Part shown: one piece after another, positions 16,521 to 28,930 of the stretch
Position numbering within the stretch: the first letter of the stretch is position 1
Layout: each line of letters begins with the position of its first letter
Assembly (NCBI RefSeq): GCF_014202275.1
Contig: NZ_JACHGF010000016.1
Location: 1-64,000, forward strand
Source of the DNA: Rhabdobacter roseus
Lineage (GTDB): Bacteria > Bacteroidota > Bacteroidia > Cytophagales > Spirosomataceae
Length of the DNA: 64,000 nucleotides
Reading direction: 5' to 3'
The notes under the pieces: model-generated
What the model was told of the DNA's origin: nothing
What the model saw: only the letters and a program-made list of their open reading frames with translations
Databases searched by the model: none
Made by a program: the position numbers and the translations under genes

Positions 16521-17633
16521 ATGGCTTCAAAAAACATTTACCTTCCTAATCTTGACGGTATACGGGCTCTGGCGGTACTTTTTGTTATCGTGTCGCACGT
16601 TGAGCTGCATAAGGAGACATTTGGCCTGGCCACCTCCGTGACCTACGAGCAACACAAAATGCTGGGTGGCACAGGTGTGACCATCTTCTTTGTGCTGTCG
16701 GGCTTTCTGATTACCTACCTGCTCTTTGAAGAAAAAAATACCAGCGGGCAGGTGGTGATCCGCAACTTCTACCTCCGCCGCATGCTGCGGATCTGGCCTT
16801 TATTCTTTCTGGTACTGCTGGTTGGTTTCAGCATCAGCAGCGGCTGGTCGTGGTCGGCGGTAGCTCTGAGTATTTTCTTTCTGACCAACGGTGCGTTTGT
16901 GGCCGGAATGCTACCGGCCATCATCGACCCGATCTGGTCCATTGGTGTGGAGGAGCAATTCTACCTGTTCCAGCCTCACCTGGTCAAGTCGGGCCAAACC
17001 CGCCGCGTCGCGATAAATTTCCTGGTGGTCATTTTTCTTTTTTACCTCATCAAGTATGTATGTACCCGGCTTCTTTTTCCGGTAGGTAGCACCCATTATA
17101 CCTTGGTTACGAGCCTTTTTTACTTTACACGTTTTGATTGTATGATGATCGGTGGCTTAGGAGCCTGCGCATTTTATGAGTTCAGGCAACTCCCTGAGCG
17201 CGCTACTTTCCTGAGTACTTCGTTCTTCCGGCCTTGGGTAAAGTACCTTTTTCCGCTGCTGCTACTCGCCTACCTGGTGTTGTATATTTCCGAAAAAGTA
17301 CCCTTTAACCACCAGCTGCTGGCGCTGCTTTTTTTGCCCGTGGTGCTCAACCTGGCCAACGACCCAAAAGGTAATGGCTTGTTGGAATCCTGGCCTTTCA
17401 AAGAAGTGGGTAAGGTATCCTACGGTTTGTATCTACTTCACAAATTCCCGCTGTATCTGGTACTTTGGGCTTTTACCAACTGGCAAATTGAATGGGGAAT
17501 TTGGAACAACCTAACCATATATGCATTTACCTTGCTTCTGTCTTTGCTCTTGGCCCGGGTATCGTTTTATTACTTTGAAAAGCCTTTTCTCAAGTTGAAA
17601 TCCCGTTTTGCAACCCTAACCCGGCCCGACTGA
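16521..17633 (+). CDS. Acyltransferase family 3 (OafA/YrhL-like)
   Basis: 370-aa membrane protein with about ten helices. The N-terminal signature NLDGIRALAVLFVIVSH contains the presumed catalytic H26, followed by GGTGVTIFFVLSGFLITYLL and the arginine-rich NFYLRRMLRIWPLF. Such enzymes transfer acetyl or other acyl groups to sugars. Here the likely substrate is the exopolysaccharide repeat unit. It lies 49 nt after the GT2 gene in the same orientation. No SGNH domain is fused, so it is the short OafA-like form. Confidence 0.9.
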   Translation: MASKNIYLPNLDGIRALAVLFVIVSHVELHKETFGLATSVTYEQHKMLGGTGVTIFFVLSGFLITYLLFEEKNTSGQVVIRNFYLRRMLRIWPLFFLVLLVGFSISSGWSWSAVALSIFFLTNGAFVAGMLPAIIDPIWSIGVEEQFYLFQPHLVKSGQTRRVAINFLVVIFLFYLIKYVCTRLLFPVGSTHYTLVTSLFYFTRFDCMMIGGLGACAFYEFRQLPERATFLSTSFFRPWVKYLFPLLLLAYLVLYISEKVPFNHQLLALLFLPVVLNLANDPKGNGLLESWPFKEVGKVSYGLYLLHKFPLYLVLWAFTNWQIEWGIWNNLTIYAFTLLLSLLLARVSFYYFEKPFLKLKSRFATLTRPD

Positions 17634-17694
17634 CCCTTTCTTTGCCTTTTATATATATTCAACCATATAGCTTCGGTATTTTAACTCAACGCTT

Positions 17695-18888
17695 ATGCAA
17701 TTCTTGTTTTTTATTGCCTACCTTCTTTTTGGTGCCACCGCTATCTTCGCGGGTTACCTTCTGCTGTTTGCCGTAGCCGGGCTTTTCCGCCACAAAGCCC
17801 CCTACCTGCCCGGTAAGCACACCCGGCTGCGGAGAATGGTGGTCTTCTTGCCTTCCTACCGCGAAGACAGCGTCATTCTGGAGTCGGCGGCCCGCGCCCT
17901 GGAGCAATCGTACCCGGCCACGCACTACGACGTAGTCGTGATCGCGGATTCGTTGCAGCCCGCCACGCTCGAAAAACTACGCAAACTACCCATTCGGGTA
18001 GTGGAGGTCGTTTTTGAAAAATCCACCAAAGCCAAAGCATTAAACGTGGCCCTGAGCCAACAGGCAGAAGGTACCTACGAAGTAGCGGTGATCCTGGACG
18101 CGGATAATATCCTGGCTCCGGATTTTCTGGATCGCCTGAACCAGTCTTTTGACCAGGGCTGGCTGGTGGTGCAGGGGCACCGTACCGCCAAAAATACAAA
18201 TACCAGCACCGCCATACTCGACGCCATCAGTGAAGAGATTAATAACCATATTTTGCGCAAAGGCCACCGGGTATTGGGGCTCTCCTCGGCTCTGATTGGC
18301 TCGGGCATGGCCTTTGAGTATGGGCTTTTCCGTAGCCTGATGGCCCAGATCCACGCCGTGAGTGGATTTGACAAAGAATTGGAAATGAGGCTATTGAAAC
18401 AGCGGATTCAGATTGAGTACCTCGACGATGCCATTTGTTACGACGAAAAGGTGCAGAACCCCGCCGTGTTTGAAAAGCAACGCACCCGCTGGATCGCCGC
18501 GCAGTTCAAGTACCTACGCCTGAACTTCGTATCGGGCTGGCAGGAGCTCTTTCGGGGCAATGTCGATTACTTTGATAAGGTATTCCAGGCGCTATTTCCA
18601 CCCCGCGTTATGCTGCTGGGTGGCATTGTGGCCGGTGCTTTCCTTCTTTGGATTTTCCTGCCGGGCTACTCGCTTACGTGGTTTGTTACGGCCCAGATGG
18701 TAGCCCTCTTTCTGGCTTTTTTCCTGGCTACTCCCCCCGACATGCGTTCGAAGCTGGGCTGGCGCGAGCTCTCTTTACTACCCAATCTGTTTATCCGAAT
18801 CGTGCGCTCGTTGTTCAAGCTGGACGAAGCCCACAAGAAATTCATTCACACGCCCCACGGCATTGAGGAAGATACCACCAAAAAATAG
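17695..18888 (+). CDS. Membrane GT2 glycosyltransferase (processive type)
   Basis: 397 aa. An N-terminal membrane helix (about 3-28) is followed by a GT-A domain with FLPSYRED, VIADSLQP, LDADNILAP and the QRTRW motif (the QxxRW box of processive beta-glycosyltransferases). Two more helices follow near 305-345. The layout resembles hyaluronan or cellulose synthase-like enzymes, so it could polymerise or add a beta-linked sugar. It is the last plus-strand gene of the first polysaccharide locus and converges on a GT4 gene 30 nt away. Confidence 0.85.
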   Translation: MQFLFFIAYLLFGATAIFAGYLLLFAVAGLFRHKAPYLPGKHTRLRRMVVFLPSYREDSVILESAARALEQSYPATHYDVVVIADSLQPATLEKLRKLPIRVVEVVFEKSTKAKALNVALSQQAEGTYEVAVILDADNILAPDFLDRLNQSFDQGWLVVQGHRTAKNTNTSTAILDAISEEINNHILRKGHRVLGLSSALIGSGMAFEYGLFRSLMAQIHAVSGFDKELEMRLLKQRIQIEYLDDAICYDEKVQNPAVFEKQRTRWIAAQFKYLRLNFVSGWQELFRGNVDYFDKVFQALFPPRVMLLGGIVAGAFLLWIFLPGYSLTWFVTAQMVALFLAFFLATPPDMRSKLGWRELSLLPNLFIRIVRSLFKLDEAHKKFIHTPHGIEEDTTKK

Positions 18889-18918
18889 GAAAGGTACTTT
18901 AGGAGCCACAGCCGCCAT

Positions 18919-20049
18919 TTACCCTGCTACCTCCTCGTAAAGACGAAGGGTAGTACGAGCGGTATTTTCCCAGGTAAAAAGGGCGGCTTGCCGGTAACCC
19001 GCTGCTATATTCATCTGACGCTCCTGGGTGGCCAGCAAGGCTCGTTTTAGCGTTTCTTTAATACTTGCCGGGTCGGTCGGGTTGGTGTAGAAGGCCGCCT
19101 GGCCAGCTACTTCGGGCAGCGCCGACACCGACGAAGTGACTACCGGAATACCACAGGCCATGGATTCCAGCAGCGGCAGGCCAAAGCTTTCGCGCAGGGA
19201 AGGATACAAAAAAACCGTTGCCTGCGCATACACCGCCGGAAGCTGGTCCGCCGACAGGTAGTTGGTCACAACGATCCGCTCCATAAGCCTTTCTTGACCT
19301 ATCTTTTCTAAAAGCCGCTTCATGGTTCTGGTGCTCGTATCGGCCACCACCAGGTAGAGGTCCGGCATTTCCGGTGCCAGCAGCCCAAACGCTTTTACTA
19401 CGTTGACCATATTCTTTTTGGGATCGGTATTGCCAAAAAAGAAGAGGTAGCGCTCGGGTAGTTGATGACGCTTTCGGGCCGCGCGGAGCTCCACAGCCGA
19501 CGGCTTCTCAAAAAAGCGTTCGCTCACCCCGTTGTAAACTACCTCCACCTGGTCGGCCCGTAACGACAACCGCTCCAGGATGTGTTTTTTTTCGTAGCCG
19601 GATACGGTAATGATTTTCTGGCATCGCTCTACCACCCTGGGTACTACCCACCGGCGGTAAAGTACCCCCAGCCGCTGGTACAGCGTACGCGTGTTGGGCT
19701 GGGAGGATTTCTCCAGGAAGATCACGTCGTGGAGCGTGAGCAGGAGGGGTACTTTCAGGAAAAGGGGGGCCGTATTGGCGGTACAATGCAGTACATCGAG
19801 CCGGTACTTGCGTACGTAATAAGGAAGGAACACTTGCTCCCACAGGGCATAGTTACCGGCCCGGATGCGTACAATGTGTACATTCGTGGTTTCGGTGAGG
19901 CAGGTATCGTCCTGGTCGGGCTTTACAAAGATATAGAATTCGTGGGTGCTGGAGAGTCGCTGCAAAGCCCGGATGAATTCGAGCGCTACAATGTCCATAC
20001 CGTGTTTGTTGGGCCGGAATAAACGTTGCGCTTCGATGCCGATTCTCAT
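18919..20049 (-). CDS. Glycosyltransferase family 4
   Basis: 376-aa GT-B enzyme. N-terminal MRIGIEAQRLFRPNKHGMDI and C-terminal ESFGLPLLESMACGIPVVTS, which contains the EX7E motif of retaining GT4 (mannosyltransferase-type) enzymes. The middle holds RYLFFFGNTDPKKNM, the start of the nucleotide-sugar domain. Cytoplasmic, probably loosely membrane-bound. It is transcribed opposite to the main locus and after the GT2 gene at 20166-21377, but it has its own candidate promoter. Role in repeat-unit assembly is inferred from neighbourhood. Confidence 0.9.
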   Translation of the reverse strand: MRIGIEAQRLFRPNKHGMDIVALEFIRALQRLSSTHEFYIFVKPDQDDTCLTETTNVHIVRIRAGNYALWEQVFLPYYVRKYRLDVLHCTANTAPLFLKVPLLLTLHDVIFLEKSSQPNTRTLYQRLGVLYRRWVVPRVVERCQKIITVSGYEKKHILERLSLRADQVEVVYNGVSERFFEKPSAVELRAARKRHQLPERYLFFFGNTDPKKNMVNVVKAFGLLAPEMPDLYLVVADTSTRTMKRLLEKIGQERLMERIVVTNYLSADQLPAVYAQATVFLYPSLRESFGLPLLESMACGIPVVTSSVSALPEVAGQAAFYTNPTDPASIKETLKRALLATQERQMNIAAGYRQAALFTWENTARTTLRLYEEVAG

Positions 20050-20094
20050 AGAGGATACCCTACCGGGCGGGTGTGTCTGAAACTATATAACTTT

Positions 20095-20127
20095 CAAAGC
20101 TACATGATTCATTATTTTTTCTACCAA
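20095..20127 (-). promoter_or_regulatory. Promoter for the GT4 gene
   Basis: Minus-strand TTG (plus 20125-20127), 22 nt, then TAGCTTTG (plus 20095-20102), an exact Bacteroidota -7 box. The expected transcription start is about 40 nt before the GT4 ATG. Both boxes match and the spacing is within the known 17-23 range. Confidence 0.6.
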
Positions 20128-20165
20128 GTACCTTTTATTTTATGCCTGCTACTACCCATAAGTAC

Positions 20166-21377
20166 CTATTCGGCCCGGCGTACTTTCTCCCAAATACCGG
20201 AGGTAGTGCCCCGCCGGTAACGAAGGTACCCCAGAATGGCGCACCAGTTCATGAAGGAAAAGTAGTAGGGCACAAACAGCAGCTTGACGCGGACTTTCCG
20301 GTTTTCGAGCGCATTGCCTACCAGCGCGGCACCGTAAAAAAGTACCTGCGCGCCCAAAAGTACCTGGTAGACCGGCGCCGCCAGCCAGCCCTCCCGATCC
20401 AAGAAAGCCAGCGGAATATTCGCTAAGAAGATGATGATCAAGCAAAAAGGAGCCACCGCCCAGCGCATAGCCCGATGTGATATGTATTGAAACGAAAGCC
20501 AACCGTACCGAAAAACATTCAGCAGGTGCGTCAGCCTACCAATGGCCTGAAAGCCACCCGCCGCAATGCGTATTTTGCGTTTCTGCTCGTCGGTGATGGA
20601 GAAGGACGGGCGCTCGATGGCGTAAGCCTCGGGCTCGTAAATGACCCGGTACCCCTGGCCCGCTATACGCAAGGAAATCACGAAGTCGTCCAGGAGCGTA
20701 TCTTTCTCGACATGCCCGAATAAGTCGGTGCGTACGGCAAAGAGCTCACCCGCAGCTCCCACTACGCTGTACAGCTCGGTATCCAGCTTTTTCAGAAAGG
20801 ATTCGTATTTCCAGTAAAGCCCTTCGCCGGCTCCGGCCGCGGCCTCGTTTTCGGCCACTTCGATGCGCTTTTCGCCGGCTACGGCCCCTACTTTGGGATT
20901 TTTAAAGTGACGAATGATATTTTTAATGGCCTGTGTATTGAGCTTGGTGTTGGCGTCCGTAAAAATCACGAGCGGGGTCGTGATCTGGGGCATTGCCATG
21001 TTCATGGCCTCTATTTTCCCCCGGCGCTCCGTGCCGCCCATCACCCGAACAGCAGGGTACTTGCTACGCTGGGCTTCCAGAAATTCCGTGGTACCGTCGG
21101 TGGAGCCTTCGGTCACAAACAGCAGCTGGAGCTGCCCGGCGGGGTAGTCTAGCGAGAGTGAGTTATGGAGCTTGGTTTCGATGTAGGCGCGCTCGTTGTA
21201 GGCCGGTACCACCAGCGTAACGGGCGGCAGGTAAGTAGGGTCGTTGGCCGGAGGCCAGGAGATACCCATCGCTTTTCGAATCTTCACCAACGCCCACACC
21301 AGAACGCCGTAGCCGATGTAGGTATAAAGTACGAGGAAAATACCCAGCCAGAAGAGAATTTCAAGCGCAAGTTTCAT
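20166..21377 (-). CDS. Membrane GT2 glycosyltransferase
   Basis: 403 aa. An N-terminal membrane helix (about 5-30), then a GT-A domain with TLVVPAYNE, FTDANTKL (DxN metal site) and LLDDFVISLRIAGQGYRV. Three helices follow near the end (about 300-375). The usual QxxRW is replaced by KRKIRIAAGG, a variant common in Bacteroidota proteins of this kind. It likely adds a sugar to a lipid-linked intermediate or polymer. It is first in the minus-strand pair with the GT4 gene, 116 nt apart. Confidence 0.87.
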   Translation of the reverse strand: MKLALEILFWLGIFLVLYTYIGYGVLVWALVKIRKAMGISWPPANDPTYLPPVTLVVPAYNERAYIETKLHNSLSLDYPAGQLQLLFVTEGSTDGTTEFLEAQRSKYPAVRVMGGTERRGKIEAMNMAMPQITTPLVIFTDANTKLNTQAIKNIIRHFKNPKVGAVAGEKRIEVAENEAAAGAGEGLYWKYESFLKKLDTELYSVVGAAGELFAVRTDLFGHVEKDTLLDDFVISLRIAGQGYRVIYEPEAYAIERPSFSITDEQKRKIRIAAGGFQAIGRLTHLLNVFRYGWLSFQYISHRAMRWAVAPFCLIIIFLANIPLAFLDREGWLAAPVYQVLLGAQVLFYGAALVGNALENRKVRVKLLFVPYYFSFMNWCAILGYLRYRRGTTSGIWEKVRRAE

Positions 21378-21511
21378 GATTGAACGTTGAGTTTATAGAT
21401 CATTCGGACCAAAGTGGGCACATCCAAAGGTACGGATAGTCCGGTGCTTTCCAGGCCATTTACTTTCCGGATACACACCAATAAGTACTTGTCCCAGAAA
21501 AGGTACCTGGG

Positions 21512-21875
21512 CTAGGAGTCAAGCTCGCTAAGCCGGGCCGCCTCCTGCTCAATAATAGGTAACATGCGTTTTAACTCCGTAGAAATATCGCGATATAGGG
21601 CCGGAATGGCCGATTTATCGGCTTCGTAACGGGCCGTCCGTTCCAGGGACTCTACTTTGGGATGCAACCAGGTGAGGCCGATCATGGAAAAAGAAGGCTT
21701 GAGCCCGTGCGCCAGCTCGCCAATTTTCAGGTAGTCATTTTTGGGGATCAATTCCTCTAGAGATTCCCAGCGGGGCACCACGTCCGTCAGGAAGGTGTCA
21801 AACATGAGCTGAACGATCATAGCATCGTCACCGTAGATTTCCTGCAAATAGGCAACGTCAAGTTCAGGATTCAGA

Positions 21876-21883
<8 letters not shown>
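21512..21883 (-). CDS. Hpt-domain phosphotransfer protein
   Basis: 123 aa, essentially one four-helix Hpt domain. The phospho-accepting His is in ELAHGLKPSFSMIG, followed by a second helix with VESLERTARYEAD. It relays phosphate between receiver domains. The ATG at 21881-21883 overlaps the end of the upstream hybrid kinase gene by 8 nt, which points to translational coupling and to this protein being the kinase's immediate partner. Final output regulator unknown. An in-frame longer start would place an unlikely hydrophobic leader inside the kinase gene. Confidence 0.85.
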
Positions 21884-24371
<2,488 letters not shown>

Positions 24372-24762
24372 ACCGTCGCTTTTTTGACTCAAATCAACTG
24401 ATTTCGTTGCTTTCGGATTGGATGCTTCGGCTCCTACATCATAACAGACTACCCCAACCTACGGTTTAGCTGATTCTACCAGTAGTACCAACTAAAAGTG
24501 GAAATCTACTAATTTTTTAGCGAAAAGTAAGGGACTTTCTCAGAAAAACGGAGCCGTGCAGAAGAGCTGGTAAGTAGCTGCCATCCGCAAAATACGGAGA
24601 AGCAACGGCGAACCTAACCCTAAGTCGTTTTTAAAATTCCCTGGCTCCTGAAAATTTATTGACCGGTCGCTTTACCAAAAGGTACCTGCCTAACTACCCT
24701 TTAGTATTGCGCGCCAGGAAGGTACCTTGGGAATAAAGTAAGGAACCTTCCTGGCTCAATGC
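24372..24762. other. Intergenic region between hemE and the kinase gene
   Basis: About 390 nt with no credible gene. It contains a perfect 11-bp inverted repeat, GCCAGGAAGGT at 24713-24723 and ACCTTCCTGGC at 24745-24755, just past the hemE stop. That is the likely hemE terminator, though it has no T-run. Nothing else is recognised. Confidence 0.5.
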
Positions 24763-25791
24763 TTATTTCTCTGACAGCTCCTTCACGGCTTCGATAAAGC
24801 AACGTACCTTATCCGGATCGGTGTCGGGGTATACGCCGTGGCCCAGGTTGGCGATGTAGCGCTGGGTACCAAAAGCGTCCAGCATTTTCTTTACTTCGGC
24901 CCGGATCTGCCCGTAGGAGCTATACAAGACGCAGGGGTCCAGGTTTCCTTGTAAGGTTTTATGTGGAATTAGCGCGCGCGACTCCGCTACATCCATGTTC
25001 CAGTCCAGCCCCACTACCGAGCAGCTGAGTTCGCCGATTTCCTTTCGGGCAAAAAACGCGCCTTTGGCAAAGACCGTCACGGGTACTTCGCTAATAGCGT
25101 CGCAGATTTGCCTGATGTAAGGTAGCGAGAAAACCCGGTACTGCTCGGGCGAAAGAATACCCGCCCAGGAGTCAAATACCTGCACCAGATCGGCCCCCGC
25201 CGTCACCTGCGCCCGCAGGTAGGCAATGGTACTGTCGGTGATTTGCTGGAGCAGGCGGTGCGAAAAGTCGGGATCGGTATAAAGAAGTTTCTTCGCTACG
25301 GAAAACGTTTTGGAGCCTTTGCCTTCGGTCATGTAGCAAAAAATGGTGAAGGGGGCCCCCGCAAAACCAATGAGCGGTACCCGGCCGTTGAGCTCGCGCT
25401 TCACCAGCCGAATGGCCTCCAGCACGTAGCCCAAGTCAGCTTCGGGATCGGCCGTGCGAAGCGTATCCAGGTCACTGAGGGTACGTACCGTGCGCGGAAA
25501 TACGGGCCCGCGCTGCTCCACCATTTCGTAGGGAAGCCCCATGCCTTCGGGTACGACCAGTATATCCGAAAAAATAATGGCGGCATCTACCCCCAGCAGG
25601 TCTACGGGCTGAATAGTCACCTCGGCGGCGAGCTCCGGAGTAGTGGCGAGCTGGATAAAACTACCCGCTTTTTCGCGGACGGCGCGGTATTCAGCCAGGA
25701 TACGGCCAGCCTGGCGCATCATCCATACGGGCGGGCGCTCTACCTCCTGGCCCCGGGCGGCCCGTAGTAACAAATCATTTTGTAAATCCAT
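24763..25791 (-). CDS. hemE: Uroporphyrinogen decarboxylase
   Basis: 342-aa cytoplasmic enzyme that removes four carboxyl groups from uroporphyrinogen III to give coproporphyrinogen III in heme synthesis. It shows the substrate-binding [11 protein letters not shown] near the N-terminus, [16 protein letters not shown] in the middle and [12 protein letters not shown] near the end. The ATG at 25789-25791 gives the standard start [15 protein letters not shown] and normal length. The same frame stays open for another 285 codons upstream, but only because it runs antisense to nadC. On the minus strand an exact TACCTTTG lies only 4 nt before the ATG, so a very short or leaderless message is possible. 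Confidence 0.95.
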   Translation of the reverse strand: MDLQNDLLLRAARGQEVERPPVWMMRQAGRILAEYRAVREKAGSFIQLATTPELAAEVTIQPVDLLGVDAAIIFSDILVVPEGMGLPYEMVEQRGPVFPRTVRTLSDLDTLRTADPEADLGYVLEAIRLVKRELNGRVPLIGFAGAPFTIFCYMTEGKGSKTFSVAKKLLYTDPDFSHRLLQQITDSTIAYLRAQVTAGADLVQVFDSWAGILSPEQYRVFSLPYIRQICDAISEVPVTVFAKGAFFARKEIGELSCSVVGLDWNMDVAESRALIPHKTLQGNLDPCVLYSSYGQIRAEVKKMLDAFGTQRYIANLGHGVYPDTDPDKVRCFIEAVKELSEK

Positions 25792-25935
25792 GCCACAAAG
25801 GTAGTCAAGAAACCGTTGGCTCCTCAGGTACTTGGACGGAAACTTGCGTAGGTACCCTCTAGGCGGGCCAGGCTTTTCAGAGGCCAATCCTTCGCTCGGT
25901 TTGGTCATTCCGGGGGTTAAGCGTAATTTCGACCC

Positions 25936-26784
25936 ATGGAAACAAATCCCAATGAATTGATAGACCTGGTGCGCCTGGCGCTGCGGGAAGACGGAGGCGA
26001 CGGCGACCATTCGTCCTTGTCGTGCGTGCCGCCCGAAGCCACGAAACGGGCCCGCCTGCTGGCCAAGCAGGACGGTATCCTGGCGGGTGTGGCGGTAGCG
26101 CTGACCATTTTTAAAGAAGTAGATGCTTCGCTGGCCGTAGAGGTACTTGTGCAGGACGGCGAGCCCATTCGGGTGGGAGATGTGGTACTTACCGTCGAAG
26201 GCCGCGCCCAGTCCATCCTGCGGGCTGAGCGCCTGGTCCTTAACACCATGCAACGCATGAGTGGCATCGCTACCTATACCCGCCACATGGTGGAGCTCAT
26301 CGCCGACCTGCCCGTAAAGCTGCTGGATACCCGCAAAACCACGCCGAATTTCCGGCTGTTTGAAAAAATGGCTACGCGCATCGGCGGAGCTACCAACCAC
26401 CGCATGGGCCTCTACGACATGATCATGCTCAAGGATAACCACATCGACTACGCCGGGGGCATCGAGGCGGCCATTACCCGCGCCCGTACCTACCTTCAGG
26501 CGACGGGCCGGAACCTCAGGCTCGAAGTTGAAGTACGTAACCTGACCGAGGTTGAGGAGGTACTTCGGGTAGGCAACGTGGATATTATTATGTTGGATAA
26601 TTTCTCGCTGGATGACCTCCGTGAGGCCGTGCGCCGCATCGACCACCGCTTTGAAACTGAAGCCTCGGGAAACATCAACGAAAAAACCCTGCGGGCCGTG
26701 GCCGAAACGGGCGTCGATGGTATTTCAAGCGGCGCGCTTACACACCAGATCAAAAGCCTGGACCTGAGCCTCAAAGCCTATTGA
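25936..26784 (+). CDS. nadC: Nicotinate-nucleotide pyrophosphorylase (quinolinate phosphoribosyltransferase)
   Basis: 282-aa enzyme that converts quinolinate and PRPP to nicotinate mononucleotide in NAD synthesis. Characteristic blocks are [48 protein letters not shown] and [14 protein letters not shown], with the phosphate- and substrate-binding Arg, Lys and His residues in place. Normal length. It is divergent from hemE with 144 nt between the starts. A possible promoter (TTTG at 25900-25903, 20 nt, TAATTTCG at 25924-25931, one mismatch) would again leave almost no leader. Confidence 0.95.
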   Translation: METNPNELIDLVRLALREDGGDGDHSSLSCVPPEATKRARLLAKQDGILAGVAVALTIFKEVDASLAVEVLVQDGEPIRVGDVVLTVEGRAQSILRAERLVLNTMQRMSGIATYTRHMVELIADLPVKLLDTRKTTPNFRLFEKMATRIGGATNHRMGLYDMIMLKDNHIDYAGGIEAAITRARTYLQATGRNLRLEVEVRNLTEVEEVLRVGNVDIIMLDNFSLDDLREAVRRIDHRFETEASGNINEKTLRAVAETGVDGISSGALTHQIKSLDLSLKAY

Positions 26785-26810
26785 AATCTCAACTTTGCTA
26801 AGTACCTTTG
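26780..26810 (+). promoter_or_regulatory. Promoter of the helix-hairpin-helix barrel gene
   Basis: ATTG at 26780-26783, a 19-nt spacer, and TACCTTTG at 26803-26810, an exact Bacteroidota -7 box. It lies 35 nt before the ATG at 26846 and overlaps the nadC stop. Caution: the -7 box includes a copy of the common GTACC motif. Confidence 0.6.
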
Positions 26811-26845
26811 CGGCCGGATTCTTAAAAAAAGAGAGGTTGTAGGGC

Positions 26846-28927
26846 ATGGTACGGGGCGTATGGGTAGTGGTAGGAATAATGCTAGGGTACTTGCTGCCCT
26901 TGCCGCTCGGGGCGCAAACGCCTCCGCGTCCCGAGATCGACCTGAACCTCTTCATTCAGGAGCTTTTTCCGGTACCTACCGACGACGCCAACTACGACGA
27001 CCTGTACGAAGCGCTGTTTCAGCTTTACGCCAATCCACGCAACCTCAATACCGCCACCCGCGACGAGCTCACGGCCACCTACCTGCTCTCGGAAGCACAG
27101 CTCACGGCCCTTTTCCACTACCGCGACCAGCTGGGGCCGTTCTTGTCGCTGTATGAGCTACAGGCGGTACCTGGCTTTGATCTGCTCACGATCCGGCGCT
27201 TGCTGCCGTTTGTGACGGTACAAACAACCCACCTCCCGCTGGCGCAAAGCCTCCGCAACCCCACCCAAAACTTCCTGCTGATCCGTAGCCAGCGGCTGCT
27301 GGAAACCCAAAAAGGTTTTACGCCCATCGACACCACCACCCGTTCCCGAACCCGCTACGCGGGCGGTCCCTACCAATGGTACGGGCGGTTTCGGTACGCG
27401 CGCACCGGTGCCTACAGCTTTGGGCTTACGGTAGAAAAAGACGCAGGCGAGGTACTGAGCTGGCAGCCGGGCCGTCATGTCTTCGGCCCCGATTTCACCT
27501 CTTTCCACGCCCAAATCATGAACCGGGGCCGCCTCAAAAACCTCATCGTGGGCGACTACCAGATGCAGGCGGGCCAGGGCCTGGTGATGGCCGCCGGTTT
27601 TTCGCTCGGCAAAGGCGCCGAGTCCATCCGGACGACCTACCGAAGTACCCTTGGGCTGCGGCCGTACACGTCGGTGTTGGAGGCGGGGTACTTTCGGGGC
27701 ATCGCCGCGACCGTGGCCTTAAACAAAACCATGGACCTGACGGCTCTGTACTCGGCCGTGCGCCGGGACGCCAGCCTCGACGCCAGCGCCAGCGACTCGC
27801 TGGGGCTGGTGGTGTCGTCGCTCCGGACAGCTGGCCTGCACCGTACCCCTTCCGAGCAGGCCAGCCAGGGGATCATCCCCGAGCGCAATACGGGCCTGCA
27901 CTGGCTGTACCGTATGCCCGCCCAGCGCGGACAGCTGGGCCTCACGACTTTGTATACGCAATATGAAGCTTCGCTACGCCGCCGGGAGGTACCTTATAAC
28001 TACTATGAATTTCGGGGAAAAGAGAATCTGGTGGTGGGGCTTCACGGAAACTACCGCTGGCAGAATATCCATTTCTTTGGCGAAGGGGCCCGCTCGCAGA
28101 GCGGCGGCCTGGGCGGAGTAGGGGGGCTCATTGCCGCGTTGGGCAAAACGCTCGATTTCACGCTGCTGCTCCGCCACTACGACCGCCATTTCCATTCGTT
28201 CTACGGCAATTCGTTTGGTGAAGGTACCCGGCCCATCAACGAGACCGGTACTTACTGGGGGCTCCGCTACGCGCCCAACCGCCGCTGGCAACTCAGCGGG
28301 TTCTACGATCGCTTCCAATTCCCCTGGCTCAAGTACCAGGTCAACGCTCCCTCCGACGGCTTCGATTACCTGCTTCATGCCCAATGGGTACCTAGCAAGC
28401 GCTTTAGGACCTACGCCCTTTTTCACGAAAAGCAGCGGCAGCGCAACGAGCCCGGCCAGTCGGAGCCCATGGCACCCCTGGTGACGACCGTACGGCGCAC
28501 GGTACTTATCAACGCCGAGTACAACACGCCCCTTCGGTACAGCCTCCGGACGCGGGTGCAGGCGGGAGATTTTTCCCACCAGGCGGCGCCCCGTTCCGTG
28601 GGCTGGACGGTGTTGCAGGATGCTTCCTGGCACTGGCGACAGCTCGAGCTCAGTGGCCGCATGGCGCTTTTCTCCACCGACAGCTACGACAGCCGTCAGT
28701 ACGTGTACGAAAAAGACGTCCTCTACGCCTTTTCGCTGCCCGCCTACTACGACAAAGGTACCCGCCACTACCTCATGGCGCGTTATGTACTCAACCCGCA
28801 CACGCGGCTGTGGCTGCGGTGGTCCCAAACCCGGTTTTCCGATCTGGAGACGATCGGCTCGGGCCTCAACGAGATTCAGGGCAATACGCGCAGCGAACTA
28901 AAAGCCCAGCTCATGTACCTGTTTTAA
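26846..28927 (+). CDS. Helix-hairpin-helix and outer-membrane beta-barrel protein
   Basis: 693 aa. Signal peptide about 1-23 (LPLPLGAQ). Residues about 60-125 resemble ComEA-type helix-hairpin-helix repeats: NPRNLNTATRDEL, LFHYRDQLGPFLSLYELQAVPGF, TIRRLLPFV. The remaining 550 residues are strand-rich with repeated aromatic endings (RYALF-like, YLMARYVL) and end in LMYLF, as in outer-membrane barrels. The family occurs in Bacteroidota with unknown role; DNA contact outside the cell, for example in DNA uptake, is an obvious but unproved idea. It converges on the DUF4249 gene with 3 nt between stops. Confidence 0.75.
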   Translation: MVRGVWVVVGIMLGYLLPLPLGAQTPPRPEIDLNLFIQELFPVPTDDANYDDLYEALFQLYANPRNLNTATRDELTATYLLSEAQLTALFHYRDQLGPFLSLYELQAVPGFDLLTIRRLLPFVTVQTTHLPLAQSLRNPTQNFLLIRSQRLLETQKGFTPIDTTTRSRTRYAGGPYQWYGRFRYARTGAYSFGLTVEKDAGEVLSWQPGRHVFGPDFTSFHAQIMNRGRLKNLIVGDYQMQAGQGLVMAAGFSLGKGAESIRTTYRSTLGLRPYTSVLEAGYFRGIAATVALNKTMDLTALYSAVRRDASLDASASDSLGLVVSSLRTAGLHRTPSEQASQGIIPERNTGLHWLYRMPAQRGQLGLTTLYTQYEASLRRREVPYNYYEFRGKENLVVGLHGNYRWQNIHFFGEGARSQSGGLGGVGGLIAALGKTLDFTLLLRHYDRHFHSFYGNSFGEGTRPINETGTYWGLRYAPNRRWQLSGFYDRFQFPWLKYQVNAPSDGFDYLLHAQWVPSKRFRTYALFHEKQRQRNEPGQSEPMAPLVTTVRRTVLINAEYNTPLRYSLRTRVQAGDFSHQAAPRSVGWTVLQDASWHWRQLELSGRMALFSTDSYDSRQYVYEKDVLYAFSLPAYYDKGTRHYLMARYVLNPHTRLWLRWSQTRFSDLETIGSGLNEIQGNTRSELKAQLMYLF

Positions 28928-28930
28928 GCC

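Noticed and set aside
21425-21432. Minus-strand TACCTTTG as a promoter of the GT2 gene at 20166-21377
   Set aside because: No TTG at the right distance, and the box overlaps a copy of the common GTAC motif, so a chance match is likely.
25792-26646. Long upstream extension of the hemE reading frame (to 627 codons)
   Set aside because: The added part is antisense to nadC, which has all its family motifs. The hemE ATG at 25791 gives the standard enzyme length.
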